A DNA stretch of 64,000 bases from Candidatus Hadersleviella danica (GTDB taxonomy: Bacteria > Chloroflexota > Anaerolineae > Promineifilales > Promineifilaceae), in contig JADJSZ010000012.1 of NCBI GenBank assembly GCA_016711405.1, positions 62,001-126,000 on the forward strand. The letters are read 5' to 3'. A program made the translations under genes and the position numbers. The notes below the pieces were generated by a model. It saw nothing but the letters and a program-made list of their open reading frames with translations, did not search any database and had not been told where the DNA came from. Positions 14,886 to 23,795 of the stretch are shown here, piece by piece. Within the stretch, counting starts at the first letter, position 1; every line of letters begins with the position of its first letter.

Positions 14886-17298
14886 ATGAGCGTCATCTGG
14901 TACAAAGTTTGGTTCGATTTATGGCAAAAAAAAGGGCGCACCTTATTGGCCGTTCTCAGCATTTCAGCGGGGGTGTTTGCCGTGGGCACGATATTTGGCA
15001 TGGTAGACCAACTGCTCAGCACGATGGATGCGCGGCATGTGGAAACCAACCCCTCGCATATTAACGTGGTGCTGGGGCAACGAATAGACAAAGACACGGC
15101 CGAGGCCCTCCTCCGCATCCCCGGCGTGAGCGGGGTCGAAGTGCTCAACATCTGGAGCACACGCTACAAAACGGCCGCCTCCGACGAATGGCAATCCGCC
15201 ACCATCGCGATGCGCGACGATTTCGAGAACCAGCAATTTGACCACCTGACTCTGACGGCCGGGCGTACTCACCCAACAAGAAATCGCCGTCGAACGGCTC
15301 TCCAGCGAAGCGTTCGGCATCAACATGGGCGATGAAATCCTGCTCGAACTAAACAGCACCGACCGACGTTTTGTCGTGGGGGGCATGATTCGCCACCCCT
15401 TTGTGCCCCCACCCGAGTTTGGCGGCGATACCTACCTCATGGTCAGCCCCGAAGTAATGGCGCGGATGGGGCCAGCCCAAGGGGAATTCAACCAACTGCT
15501 CATCCAAGTAGACCCCTACAGCGAAGCGTATGCCCGCGATCGCATGGCGGTCATCAAAGAGCAATTGGCCAAACAAGGCATCCCCATTTCCGTGAGCATC
15601 TACCAAACCCCCGAAGCACATTGGGGACGGCCGTTTGTCCTCGGCATCACCCTCGTCTTGCAAGTGCTGGCCATCGTCTCGCTGATGGCCAGCGTCATCT
15701 TGGTCATCAACACCATGACGGCCGTGATTACCCAGCAAACAGACCAAATCGGGGTGCTTAAAGCGATTGGCGGCACAACTGGCATCATCACCCGCGTTTA
15801 TTTGGCGGGGGTGTTTGTGTATGGTTTGTTAGCGGCCGTTGTCGCCCTGCCCGGCGGCATGTTTGCCGCCTACATGGCCAGCAAATTTTTGCTGAACATC
15901 TTCAACATAGATTACGACGACTTCCAATTCTCGAATCGCGCCGTGCTATTTCAGGTGTTGGCGGCCGTGGTCGCTCCCTTACTGGCCGCCCTCTGGCCCG
16001 TTCTCAGCGGAGCCAACATCTCGGTGCGCGAGGCCATCGCCTCCTACGGCTTGGGCGGCGATTTTGGCTACAGCCGGCTCGATAAATGGATTGAACGCAT
16101 CGGCGAACGCTGGCTCTCCTCCCCCTATGCCATTGCCCTCGGCAATGTCTTTCGGCGCAAGGGGAGGCTCCTGCTCACCCAAATCGTCTTGGTCACGGCC
16201 GGCACCATGTTCATCATGGTGCTCACCCTCTCCAACTCACTCAGCAACACCCTCGAAAACGAGCTAAACCGGCGCGGCTACGATATTCGCATCACCTTCC
16301 CGCGCAATGCACGGGTGGAGGTGGTGGAAGGTGCGGCCGAGCAGTTGGCTTTGGTCGAAGCGGCCGAGGGCTGGTACACCATCACAGGCACTGTGTTGCG
16401 CGAGGGGCAACGGGTGCAAGACACGGCCGGGCTGGGTGGCGAGCTATATGGCGTGCCCACGGGGAGCCAAATGTACCAACCCAACATCGTGCGCGGCCGT
16501 TGGCTCACGGCCGAAGACACGGGCAACGTCGTCGTTATCAGCCAAGAGACGGCCGAATTCAACAACCTCGTCGTGGGGGATGTGCTGACGATTGACCTCG
16601 GCCCCATTGGCCAATCCAATTGGACGATTATCGGCACGTATCAGGCCATCACCTCTGAACCAATTGCCACCGACCCGATTTACGCCCCCGCCCCGGCCGT
16701 GGTGCAAGTGACCAAAAAGACGCAACAAGCGCGGCAATTGCTTGTCCGCACGGCCGACCCCACGGCCGAAACAACACTGGCCGTGATGACTTATCTGCGC
16801 AATGAGTTTGAGAGCCAAAACATCCCTGTCAACATGTTCACCACCCGCACCATTTTTCAGGAGCGGGAATACGCCTACAACCAATTCGGCATCCTGACCC
16901 AATTGCTTCTCTTTTTGGCCATTGTGATGGGATTGGTGGGGGGCATTGGGCTGATGGGCGCTCTTTCCATCAGCGTGGTGGAGCGCACCCGCGAAATTGG
17001 GGTGCTTCGCGCCATTGGGGCCGATTCGCCAACGATTATGGGTATGTTTGTGATGGAGGGGTTGTTGCAGGGGGTGTTGAGTTGGTTTGTTGCGGTTCCC
17101 CTCGCGCTGGCGGTGGCACGGCCGCTTTCCGCCACCCTCGGCCGTGTCATTCTCGATACGGCGCTCGATTTTTCGTTTAGCTATGCGGCCGTGGGCACGT
17201 GGCTGGCCGCCATTTTATTCATTGCCACGGCCGCCTCCCTCTACCCCGCCTACAGCGCCACCCGCATCAGCGTCCGCGCCAGTTTGGCCTACGGCTAG
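14886..17298 (+). CDS. FtsX-type ABC transporter permease (frameshifted)
   Basis: One protein of about 800 residues split into two frames (14886-15335 and 15325-17298). The N-terminus SVIWYKVWFDLWQKKGRTLL and a first membrane helix lead into a MacB-like periplasmic domain. Two FtsX domains follow, with helices near VLQVLAIVSLMASVILVINT, VYGLLAAVVALPGG, LLLFLAIVMGLVGGIGLMG and SFSYAAVGTWLAAILF; ERTREIGVLRAIGA is a family hallmark. The shift lies at about 15262, where GGGCGTACTCACC precedes the frame of QQEIAVERL. Probably a base error, but decay cannot be excluded. No ATPase partner is in the window. Confidence 0.82.
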
Positions 17299-17310
17299 TG
17301 GTGGTATAAT

Positions 17311-17413
17311 GGTTATTTGTTATTGGTTACTCGTTATTCGTTACTGGTGCATTGCCGTAATGAGTTACCAATAACCAAATAACCCAATAACCAGTAACTA
17401 ATAACCAATAACT
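17311..17413. repeat. Intergenic hairpin, family B
   Basis: gttattggttactcg words at 17311-17346 are complementary to taccaataacc words at 17366-17413. It follows the permease and precedes the small membrane protein. Confidence 0.8.
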
Positions 17414-17418
17414 CCCTT

Positions 17419-17661
17419 ATGCAACAACCACCCCGTAAAGACCGTCGGCCGCGTCGGCCGCAACCTAGCACACCCGCCATTCCTGTCACCCCCGCCAGCA
17501 GTTCGCGGCGGCCGTCCATTCGCCAAGCCCGCAAGCAAGCGGGCGAAACCAACCTGCGCGAAGAATACGCCTACGTCTTGCGCGATTTGCGCCACATCCT
17601 CATCCTCGCGGCCGTCATGTTCGCCCTGCTCATTGCCACCAACCTGTTTCTAGCAGGCTAA
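17419..17661 (+). CDS. Small single-span membrane protein, unknown function
   Basis: 80 residues. The first 35 are very basic and Pro/Arg-rich (QQPPRKDRRPRRPQP), then NLREEYAYVLRDLRHI and one C-terminal helix (ILILAAVMFALLIATNLFLAG). The shape suggests an inner-membrane protein with a nucleic-acid- or lipid-binding cytosolic tail. Not recognised as a known family. It has typical GC and codon use and contains the CGGCCG word, which supports it being an ordinary gene. It stands alone between repeat blocks. Confidence 0.6.
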   Translation: MQQPPRKDRRPRRPQPSTPAIPVTPASSSRRPSIRQARKQAGETNLREEYAYVLRDLRHILILAAVMFALLIATNLFLAG

Positions 17662-17671
17662 GGTAATTAGG

Positions 17672-17739
17672 AAGGACGAGTTACGAATTACGATAATTCC
17701 TGAGCAATCTCGTACTTCGTACTTCGTATTTCGTCCTTT
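17672..17739. repeat. Intergenic hairpin, family A
   Basis: gaaggacgagttacgaattacg pairs with cgtacttcgtatttcgtcctt. It lies between convergent genes and provides part of the stop codon of the sensor kinase (TAA at 17738-17740). Confidence 0.8.
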
Positions 17740-19396
17740 ACTCCCCCTTCCCCACTGGCAACGTAAACCAAAAGCGACTCCCCTCGCCCACGGCGCTTTG
17801 CACCCCTACCTTCCCCCCCATCTTGGAGACAATGCGCTCCACAATAGAAAGACCCAAGCCGTGGCCGTGGCGGCGGCTTTTGCCAATTTGGCTAAACGGT
17901 TGGAAGAGTTGTTTTTGGTCGGCCGCCGCAATGCCTGCCCCCTCATCCTGCACCCAAAAACGAACAGCTTTTTGGTCGGCCAATAGCTCCGCCCCTAAGG
18001 TCAGGCGGGGTGGTTCGCCGCCATATTTAAGGCCATTGGTGAGGTAGTTATACCAGACCTCCTCCACCCACGGGGCATAGCCCACGGCCGTCGGCCACAC
18101 CTCAGGCAGGCGAATCTCCGCCCCACTTTCCCTAATTTGGTCGCTGAGGCGGTCGCTCACTTCGCGCACAATGGCGGCCATATCGAGCGGCAAAGCGGAA
18201 ACTTCCGTTTGGCGCACGGCCGCCAACAAGAGCAGAGCCTCCACCACCTTGCTCATGCGCCGGCTATTCACGGCCACAAATTGGGCTGGCTCCAGCAGTT
18301 GTTGGCGGTTCAGCGGCCGTGTCTCGTCGCTCAAATCCATGCGCAGTAATTCGGCAAACCCCATTACCCGCGCCAGCATGTTTTGGATATCGTGGGCGAC
18401 TGTGTGGGCAAAGGCATCGAGTTCGGCGTTGCGCTCCTCGAGTTCGGCCGTGTAGCGGCGCAGGGCGCGCACCAGCCGGGCGTTTTCAATGGCGATGGCG
18501 GCCGAGGCGGCCAACGTCTTGGCCACGTTAAGGTCATCTTGGTTAAACGCCCCCTCAAACTTGTTCACCACCTCCAACACCCCCAACACCTCGTCCCGCA
18601 TTTGCATCGGCACAGCCATCAGTGATTGGGTTTGGAAATTGATTTTGACATCAATATCGGCCAAAAAGCGCACATCGTCTGTGGTTTGTTGCACCACCGC
18701 ACTGCGATTGTTGCTGGCCACCCAGCCCACCACCCCTTGCCCCGCCTCCACGCGCACCCCTTTTAGAGGTGGCGAAACCACTTGGTCTGTCACCGCTTGG
18801 CAAACCAAATAGGCACGTTGCTCATCGCCCCACAGCCACAGGGAACAGCCCTGTGCGCCCATAATTTCAATGGTGGCTGTTAAAATCCGCTCCACCACCT
18901 CATCGGGGTCGTGAATCGAAGTGACTTCATGGCTAATTTGGTTAAGAAGGGAAAGGGCGCGATTGCGCCCCTGCAAAACGGCCAACATCTGTTGCTTGTC
19001 GCGCTCCAGTCGATGCCGAACCAGCAACCGCTCCACAACGATGGGCAATAGCTCCAAATACCCGCCCCCCGCATCCTGCATCAGATAATCCCCTGCTCCA
19101 AGGCGCATCGCCTCGACCACCAACTGCTCTTGCCCCGGCGGGATGAGCAAAATGGTGGCGGGCAAGGCTCCGTGCTGGCGCAATTGGTGGAGCAATTGCA
19201 CCCCATCTTGGGCAGATGCCTCGTGCCGCACGATGAGCAAATCGTGGCGGTTGGTTTGGTAGTGCCGCCAACCCGCTTGGCCATCGGCCGCTATTTCTAC
19301 GTCATATCCCCCTAAACGGAGCTTTTCCCCCACCAATCCTGCCAAACTCGGTTGTGGCTCCGTGTACAAAATTTGGGCAGTTGGTGGCAAGCGCAT
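17738..19396 (-). CDS. GAF-domain sensor histidine kinase with degenerate receiver
   Basis: A 552-residue soluble kinase. Residues 1-125 are a receiver fold (AQILYTEPQPSLAGLV...), but the phosphoacceptor position reads LLIVRHEASAQDG, Arg instead of Asp. Residues about 165-325 are a GAF domain (NQISHEVTSIHDPDEVVERI to ENARLVRAL). A short coiled coil leads to HisKA with the H-box AHTVAHDIQNMLARV (about 337-351), and HATPase with N-box VWYNYLTNGLKYGG and G-boxes DEGAGIA and GHGLGLSI. The receiver is probably a non-phosphorylated regulatory domain. The cognate regulator is not adjacent. Confidence 0.88.
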   Translation of the reverse strand: MRLPPTAQILYTEPQPSLAGLVGEKLRLGGYDVEIAADGQAGWRHYQTNRHDLLIVRHEASAQDGVQLLHQLRQHGALPATILLIPPGQEQLVVEAMRLGAGDYLMQDAGGGYLELLPIVVERLLVRHRLERDKQQMLAVLQGRNRALSLLNQISHEVTSIHDPDEVVERILTATIEIMGAQGCSLWLWGDEQRAYLVCQAVTDQVVSPPLKGVRVEAGQGVVGWVASNNRSAVVQQTTDDVRFLADIDVKINFQTQSLMAVPMQMRDEVLGVLEVVNKFEGAFNQDDLNVAKTLAASAAIAIENARLVRALRRYTAELEERNAELDAFAHTVAHDIQNMLARVMGFAELLRMDLSDETRPLNRQQLLEPAQFVAVNSRRMSKVVEALLLLAAVRQTEVSALPLDMAAIVREVSDRLSDQIRESGAEIRLPEVWPTAVGYAPWVEEVWYNYLTNGLKYGGEPPRLTLGAELLADQKAVRFWVQDEGAGIAAADQKQLFQPFSQIGKSRRHGHGLGLSIVERIVSKMGGKVGVQSAVGEGSRFWFTLPVGKGE

Positions 19397-19400
19397 AGGG

Positions 19401-19514
19401 AGTGAGAAGTAAGAGGTGAAAGGTGAAAGGTGAGAAGTGAAAGGTGAGAAGTGAAGATAGTTGGGCAGACACCTGCCACTTTTTACATTTCACTTCTCAC
19501 TTCTCACCTCTTAC
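19401..19514. repeat. Intergenic hairpin of gtgaaaggtgagaag words (family F)
   Basis: Seven gtgaaaggtgag words on the left are complementary to cacttctcac words at 19489-19514. It lies between the lipoprotein gene and the kinase. Confidence 0.8.
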
Positions 19515-20478
19515 CACCACGGCTTAAAGGGGATAGATGTTTTGCCAATGACATTCGTCTCGCCGGGGTAGCGAATAAACACTGTCAGACGCACTTCTTC
19601 GCCAAGGGTTAGCTCGGGCAATTCGAGGATGCTCTGCAAGGTTCCAAGGTCGTTGGTGGCTCCTTCGAGTTCTTGGGTGTAGCTCAAGGCTCCTTGGGTT
19701 ATTTCTAGCTCAACCTGCACACCGGGGATGGGTTGGCGGTCGCGGCTTTCGACAATGACATAGAGGATTTGTTGGTCGCCCGCATATAAAATGGGGGAGC
19801 TAACGGCCGCTGTCACCTCGGCCGCTGTCACGCGCAGTTGGTCATCGGGGATGAACACATTAGCGATGGGGTCGTAAACCTCGTACAAATAATGGGCACG
19901 GCCGAGCAAGCCCACCTGTATTTGCCGTTCAGGTGGTGCTTCGGGGTGCCATTCCAAACGGGCATTCTCAAAGTAGTGCACCCGCAACTCCCCCTCATCT
20001 AGTTGTGGCGAAAGCGGCTGGCCAAAGAGCAATTCCCCTTTGTTGGCCTCATAAAAGGTCAGGAATTGATCTTGAACGGTGTAGCCCGTCTCGAATAAAC
20101 GGCTGGGGCCAGTGGCAGGCACAGTGGCGGGGATTGGCGCATCCAACCCATCAAGTGCCCATGCGCCCAAAGCGGCAATGAGAATATCGTCTGGCGTGGC
20201 AGGATCATATTCAAGCCGTGCCCGCTCAAAGTATTGCACCATGCGCTCGCTGGTGGGGTCTTCAAACAGGGGGGTATAGGGCAAGCCAAAGACATCTTCC
20301 CCCCGTTTTCCTCATAGAACAATTCCAAACTAGGGTCTATACAAGCGTTGGCGCAAACTGTTGCGGAGGGGTCGGCCGTGCAGGCGACCAATCCCACGAT
20401 GCCCCAAATGATGACAACCACCAGCCCGACCAGCGGCCGTGACCAAAGTGTTGTCCTAAGTTGCGTGTTGGTATTCAT
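19511..20478 (-). CDS. Lipoprotein with repeated YFExARLE units and Ig-like domain (frameshifted)
   Basis: The N-terminus is a membrane signal with a lipobox (VGLVVVIIWGIVGLVAC), so the mature protein should be lipid-anchored outside the cell. Two similar units follow: LELFYEENGG...FGLPYTP...MVQYFERARLEYDP and FLTFYEANKGELLFGQPLSP...VHYFENARLEWHPE. I associate this repeat with secreted Chloroflexota proteins. The C-terminal 110 residues look like a beta-sandwich (YVIVESRDRQPIPGVQVELE). The frame breaks at a run of six G near 20300; seven restore KDVFGLPYTP... as GGEDVFGLPYTP. The gene starts one base after the rsgA stop, so it is coupled to rsgA. Confidence 0.72.
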
Positions 20479-20479
20479 A

Positions 20480-21424
20480 TCAATATGCCATTTGGTGGAG
20501 GGTTTCATGCTCTTCACGTAAACGCAAGTAGCTATCATAACGCTGGGGCGATAACTGCCCGTCCGCCAACGCTTGGCGCACCGCACAACCGGGTTCGTGC
20601 TTGTGGGTGCAATTGCTAAATTGGCATTGCGGCACGAGGGGCGCAATGTCTACAAAATAGGCATCCAACTCTTCCGCTTCGATATCGTACAAAGCCACCC
20701 CGCGAATGCCGGGGGTATCGGCCACATAACCGCCCCCTTCCAGCGGGATGAGTTCTGAGTAGCGGGTGGTGTGCAATCCCTTGCCCGTCGCTTTGCTCAC
20801 GGCCGAAACCCTGCGGCCGAGATCTGGTTGCACACTGTTCAACAAACTCGATTTGCCCACCCCCGATGAGCCTGAAAAAACAGAAATTTTGCCCAATAAC
20901 CGCTCCCGCAACGCCTCGATGCCGATTTGGCGGGTGACACTGGTGTACAACACGGGGTAGCCAATCTGCTCATACACCCCAAATAATGTCTGCGCTTCCT
21001 CTTCGGCTCCCAAATCAATTTTGTTGACACAAATAATAACGGGCAAATTGCTCCGCTCGGCCATGACAAGGAGCCTGTCTAGTTTGCGGAGACTTGGTTC
21101 GGGAGTGCGGATGGCAAAGACAAAAATGACTTGGTCGGGGTTGGCCACGAGCACTTGCTCTTGGTCGGCCGTGACTTGGCGGTTGTTGCCGCTCGGCCGT
21201 GTGCGCGAAATGACCCGTTCCCGCTCGGCCACACTATCCACCAAACCTGTTTGCCCATCGCTGGCCTCATCAGGGGTGAAGACGACATGGTCGCCCACGG
21301 CCACAATGTCGCTGACTTGCCATGCCCGCTTGAGCTTGCCCGGCAAGCGGCAGACATAGGTCTCCCCAGCGGCCGTAACCACCGTGTAAAACCCGCTGAT
21401 TGCTTTGATGACTAAACCTTGCAT
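20480..21424 (-). CDS. rsgA: Ribosome small-subunit-dependent GTPase A
   Basis: A 314-residue circularly permuted GTPase that helps mature the 30S subunit. An N-terminal OB fold (GLVIKAISGFYTVVTAAGETY) precedes the G motifs in permuted order: NKID (G4) comes before GSSGVGKSSLLN (G1) and DTPG (G3). The C-terminal zinc site is CQFSNCTHKHEPGC. I start at MQGLVIK (21424); the longer frame (LEIGYKLSESSLVPCPS) is translated repeat. A good promoter (21521-21549) precedes it. The lipoprotein gene follows directly, an unusual partner. Confidence 0.93.
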   Translation of the reverse strand: MQGLVIKAISGFYTVVTAAGETYVCRLPGKLKRAWQVSDIVAVGDHVVFTPDEASDGQTGLVDSVAERERVISRTRPSGNNRQVTADQEQVLVANPDQVIFVFAIRTPEPSLRKLDRLLVMAERSNLPVIICVNKIDLGAEEEAQTLFGVYEQIGYPVLYTSVTRQIGIEALRERLLGKISVFSGSSGVGKSSLLNSVQPDLGRRVSAVSKATGKGLHTTRYSELIPLEGGGYVADTPGIRGVALYDIEAEELDAYFVDIAPLVPQCQFSNCTHKHEPGCAVRQALADGQLSPQRYDSYLRLREEHETLHQMAY

Positions 21425-21428
21425 AAAA

Positions 21429-21460
21429 AGGGACGAGGGACAGGGGACAAGGGACGATTC
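21429..21460. repeat. gggacgagggacagggg words (family E)
   Basis: Three copies of gggacaaggga directly before the rsgA start codon, within its 5' untranslated region. Confidence 0.65.
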
Positions 21461-21520
21461 CGATAACTTGTAACCTATCTCCAACAATAAAACGATCTAC
21501 CTAGATAGGAATTAGATTTC

Positions 21521-21549
21521 ATTATAGCGTAAAGTCGGGGGGATTTCAG
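21521..21549 (-). promoter_or_regulatory. Sigma-70-like promoter of rsgA
   Basis: CTGAAA (21544-21549), 17-bp spacer, TATAAT (21521-21526). It lies about 95 bp upstream of the rsgA ATG. Confidence 0.6.
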
Positions 21550-21583
21550 TAGGTGGTAGGTGAAATGTACGGGGGGCGCAGAT

Positions 21584-21610
21584 AAAAAAAAAGCACCCAA
21601 GAGGGTGCTT
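21584..21610 (-). terminator. Rho-independent terminator after etfBA
   Basis: AAGCACCC, loop of four, GGGTGCTT, followed by a run of T on the minus strand. It lies 80 bp beyond the etfA stop and before the rsgA promoter. Confidence 0.9.
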
Positions 21611-21614
21611 CGCA

Positions 21615-21685
21615 CGTGAAAGGTGAAAAGTAAAAGGTAGAAGGTGGGCGTATATCCCACTTTTACCTTTTACCTTTCACTTTTT
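21615..21685. repeat. Intergenic hairpin, family F
   Basis: cgtgaaaggtgaaaagtaaaagg at 21615-21642 is complementary to ccttttacctttcac at 21665-21685. It lies between etfA and its terminator. Confidence 0.75.
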
Positions 21686-21690
21686 TCTTC

Positions 21691-22665
21691 TTAGCCGAGC
21701 CGTTTGGCGAATGCCGCTTGCAGGGCAGGGAGAATTGTGAATAAATCGCCGACGATGCCGTAGCTGGCTAATTTAAAGATAGGGGCTTCCCCATCTTTGT
21801 TGATGGCTACGATGACTTTGGCCGTGCGCATCCCCGCTTGGTGCTGGATGGCGCCGCTGATGCCACAGGCAATGTACAAATCGGGGCTGACGGTTTTGCC
21901 CGTTTGCCCAACTTGGTGCTCGTAGGGAATCCAGCCCGCATCCACGGCCGCCCGCGAAGCCCCTAACGCGCCGCCCAACGTCTCAGCCAACGCCTTCACG
22001 GGGGCAAACCCCTCGGGGCCACCCACGCCACGGCCGCCGCTGACGATGATTTTGGCTTCGGTCAGGCTCACGCCGCCCTCTTTGGCCTTAAAGCCGACCA
22101 CGGCCGTTGTCAAATCCCCTTCGGCCACGATGGGGTCAATCCAGTGCGCCTCGCCCGTGTTGCCCATGGAGGTGGCGGGGGAAAAGGCCCGGCTCCGCAG
22201 GGTGACGATTTGCAGGCCAGCGGGAATGGTTGTGTCGCACAGCAATTTGCTGGCGTACACAGGGCGGGTGGCGAGGAGACGGCCGTTTTCGACCCGCAAC
22301 CCCGTCACGTCGGCAATCACGCCCGCTTCTAAATCAGCGGCCACCCATGCCGATAAATCGCGCCCTTGGCTGGTTGCGCCCGCCAAGAACACATCGGGCG
22401 TGTATTCGCCCACAATGTGGCTCAGGAGGGGGCCATAGGCATCGGCGCGGTATTCGGCCAAACTGGGGTCATCTGCCCCCAACACGTTGTCCGCGCCCAA
22501 GTCAAAAGCGGCCGTGGCCACATCGCCCACCCCATGCCCCAACACAATCGCGGTTAGTTCCGCATCCAACTCATCGGCAATGCCCCGTGCCGCCCCCAAC
22601 GCCTCCAAGCTGGCACTGACCATCTGCCCCTGATAGCTTTCGATGTATACGTATATGTTGCTCAT
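21691..22665 (-). CDS. etfA: Electron transfer flavoprotein alpha subunit
   Basis: A 324-residue FAD-binding ETF subunit. The C-terminal FAD domain is clear: SGGRGVGGPEGF, GASRAAVDAGWIPYEHQVGQ, GKTVSPDLYIACGISGAIQH and VIVAINKDGEAPIF. It accepts electrons from acyl-CoA dehydrogenases or similar enzymes and passes them to the quinone pool. It follows etfB on the same strand with a repeat block of 90 bp between. No ETF:quinone oxidoreductase or dehydrogenase gene is near. Confidence 0.95.
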   Translation of the reverse strand: MSNIYVYIESYQGQMVSASLEALGAARGIADELDAELTAIVLGHGVGDVATAAFDLGADNVLGADDPSLAEYRADAYGPLLSHIVGEYTPDVFLAGATSQGRDLSAWVAADLEAGVIADVTGLRVENGRLLATRPVYASKLLCDTTIPAGLQIVTLRSRAFSPATSMGNTGEAHWIDPIVAEGDLTTAVVGFKAKEGGVSLTEAKIIVSGGRGVGGPEGFAPVKALAETLGGALGASRAAVDAGWIPYEHQVGQTGKTVSPDLYIACGISGAIQHQAGMRTAKVIVAINKDGEAPIFKLASYGIVGDLFTILPALQAAFAKRLG

Positions 22666-22680
22666 AGTTTCACCTAGGGA

Positions 22681-22756
22681 GTGATGAGTGGCGAGTGGTT
22701 AGTGGTTAGAAAAAGGCTCACTTGCCTCTAGCCACTAATCACTAACCACTAACCAC
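22681..22756. repeat. Intergenic hairpin of gtggttagtggc words (family G)
   Basis: agtggttagtggttag at 22690-22709 is complementary to ctaaccactaaccactt at 22740-22757. It lies between etfB and etfA, which are otherwise usually only a few bases apart. Confidence 0.8.
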
Positions 22757-23542
22757 TTAAATCACTTTCTCCGCAAATAGCTTCTCGACCAGAGCTTCGA
22801 CTTGCTCTTGGACAGTGCCCGTGAGCATTTCCACTTCCCCTTCGCGCACGGGGGGGGTGTAGATGTGGGCCCAGTTGACGCGGCTGGCTTCGCCGGCGAC
22901 ACCTAAATCGGCCGCATTCCATGTGGGAATTTCGGCGCGATTCGCTTTGCGGATACCCATGAAGGAGGGATAGCGGGGTTCGTTAATCTCTTTGACAACG
23001 CTGATGACGACGGGCAGTTTGGCGGTGACGACTTGACGGCCGCTTTCAATGAGCCGCTCCACCGTAATCGTATCGCCGCTCACTTCGTTGATGGCGGCCA
23101 CATAGGTGAGCGGGGTCCAACCCAATTTGCGGGCCAACATGACGGGGGTCAGGCCGCTGTCGCCATCAATGGCTTGCTTGCCACACACGACGATGGAGAC
23201 ATCGCCGACTTTTTGCACGGCCGCCGCCAGCACTTTGGCGGTGCTAACGGCATCCCCTTCACTGTACGCTTCGTCGGAGACGAGAACGGCGTTGGTGCAA
23301 CCCATGGCCAAGCTGGTGCGCAACGCTTCCACGCTTTCGGCGGGGCCAACTGTCAGGGCAATGACCTCGCTCGCGCCGTGCTTTTCGCTCAGGCGAATCC
23401 CTTCTTCTATGGTATATTCATCCCATGGATTGACGACATTGGGCTTTCCGCTCCCCGCATCTTCCCAACTGACCACGTTGTTGCTAACCTTAAAGGTGGC
23501 GGTGGTGCTGGGGGTTTGTTTGACGCAAACGACGACTTTCAT
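22757..23542 (-). CDS. etfB: Electron transfer flavoprotein beta subunit
   Basis: A 261-residue ETF beta subunit (MKVVVCVKQTPSTTATFKV; NPWDEYTIEEGIRL; CGKQAIDGDSGLTPVMLARK), which binds AMP and docks with the dehydrogenase. Cotranscribed upstream of etfA. The last codons lie in the family G repeat. The upstream region to trhO contains two palindromes (23693-23732) that could carry regulators. Confidence 0.95.
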   Translation of the reverse strand: MKVVVCVKQTPSTTATFKVSNNVVSWEDAGSGKPNVVNPWDEYTIEEGIRLSEKHGASEVIALTVGPAESVEALRTSLAMGCTNAVLVSDEAYSEGDAVSTAKVLAAAVQKVGDVSIVVCGKQAIDGDSGLTPVMLARKLGWTPLTYVAAINEVSGDTITVERLIESGRQVVTAKLPVVISVVKEINEPRYPSFMGIRKANRAEIPTWNAADLGVAGEASRVNWAHIYTPPVREGEVEMLTGTVQEQVEALVEKLFAEKVI

Positions 23543-23561
23543 AAAACCTCCGCGCAGGGTA

Positions 23562-23632
23562 TTGGGTTACTGGTTATTGGTTATTCGTAAATGGATTGTC
23601 AGCCAGTTACAAATAACAAGTAACGAATAACT
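23562..23632. repeat. Intergenic hairpin, family B
   Basis: gggttactggttattgg at 23563-23583 is complementary to ccagttac...taacgaataac at 23602-23631. It lies just upstream of etfB. Confidence 0.75.
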
Positions 23633-23692
23633 TTTGTTTTTGTATGGTTTATCTAAAGTTTTTGGCTCCAAATTAGCCATTTTGATTATATG

Positions 23693-23732
23693 CTTATCAA
23701 TTGATAAGTGCAATATGACGCTGTGCGTCATA
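23693..23732. promoter_or_regulatory. Two perfect palindromes between etfB and trhO
   Basis: CTTATCAATTGATAAG (23693-23708) is a 16-bp palindrome without a loop. TATGACGC, TGT, GCGTCATA (23714-23732) has 8-bp arms. Both lie in the AT-rich divergent region, outside the usual word repeats, as expected of operators, though the second could also be a small RNA hairpin. Confidence 0.5.
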
Positions 23733-23795
23733 AGCTTTTCTGATGTTTAGCCCAGCCATCAACTGCCTTTTAGCCACACGAATCACGAATCACTT

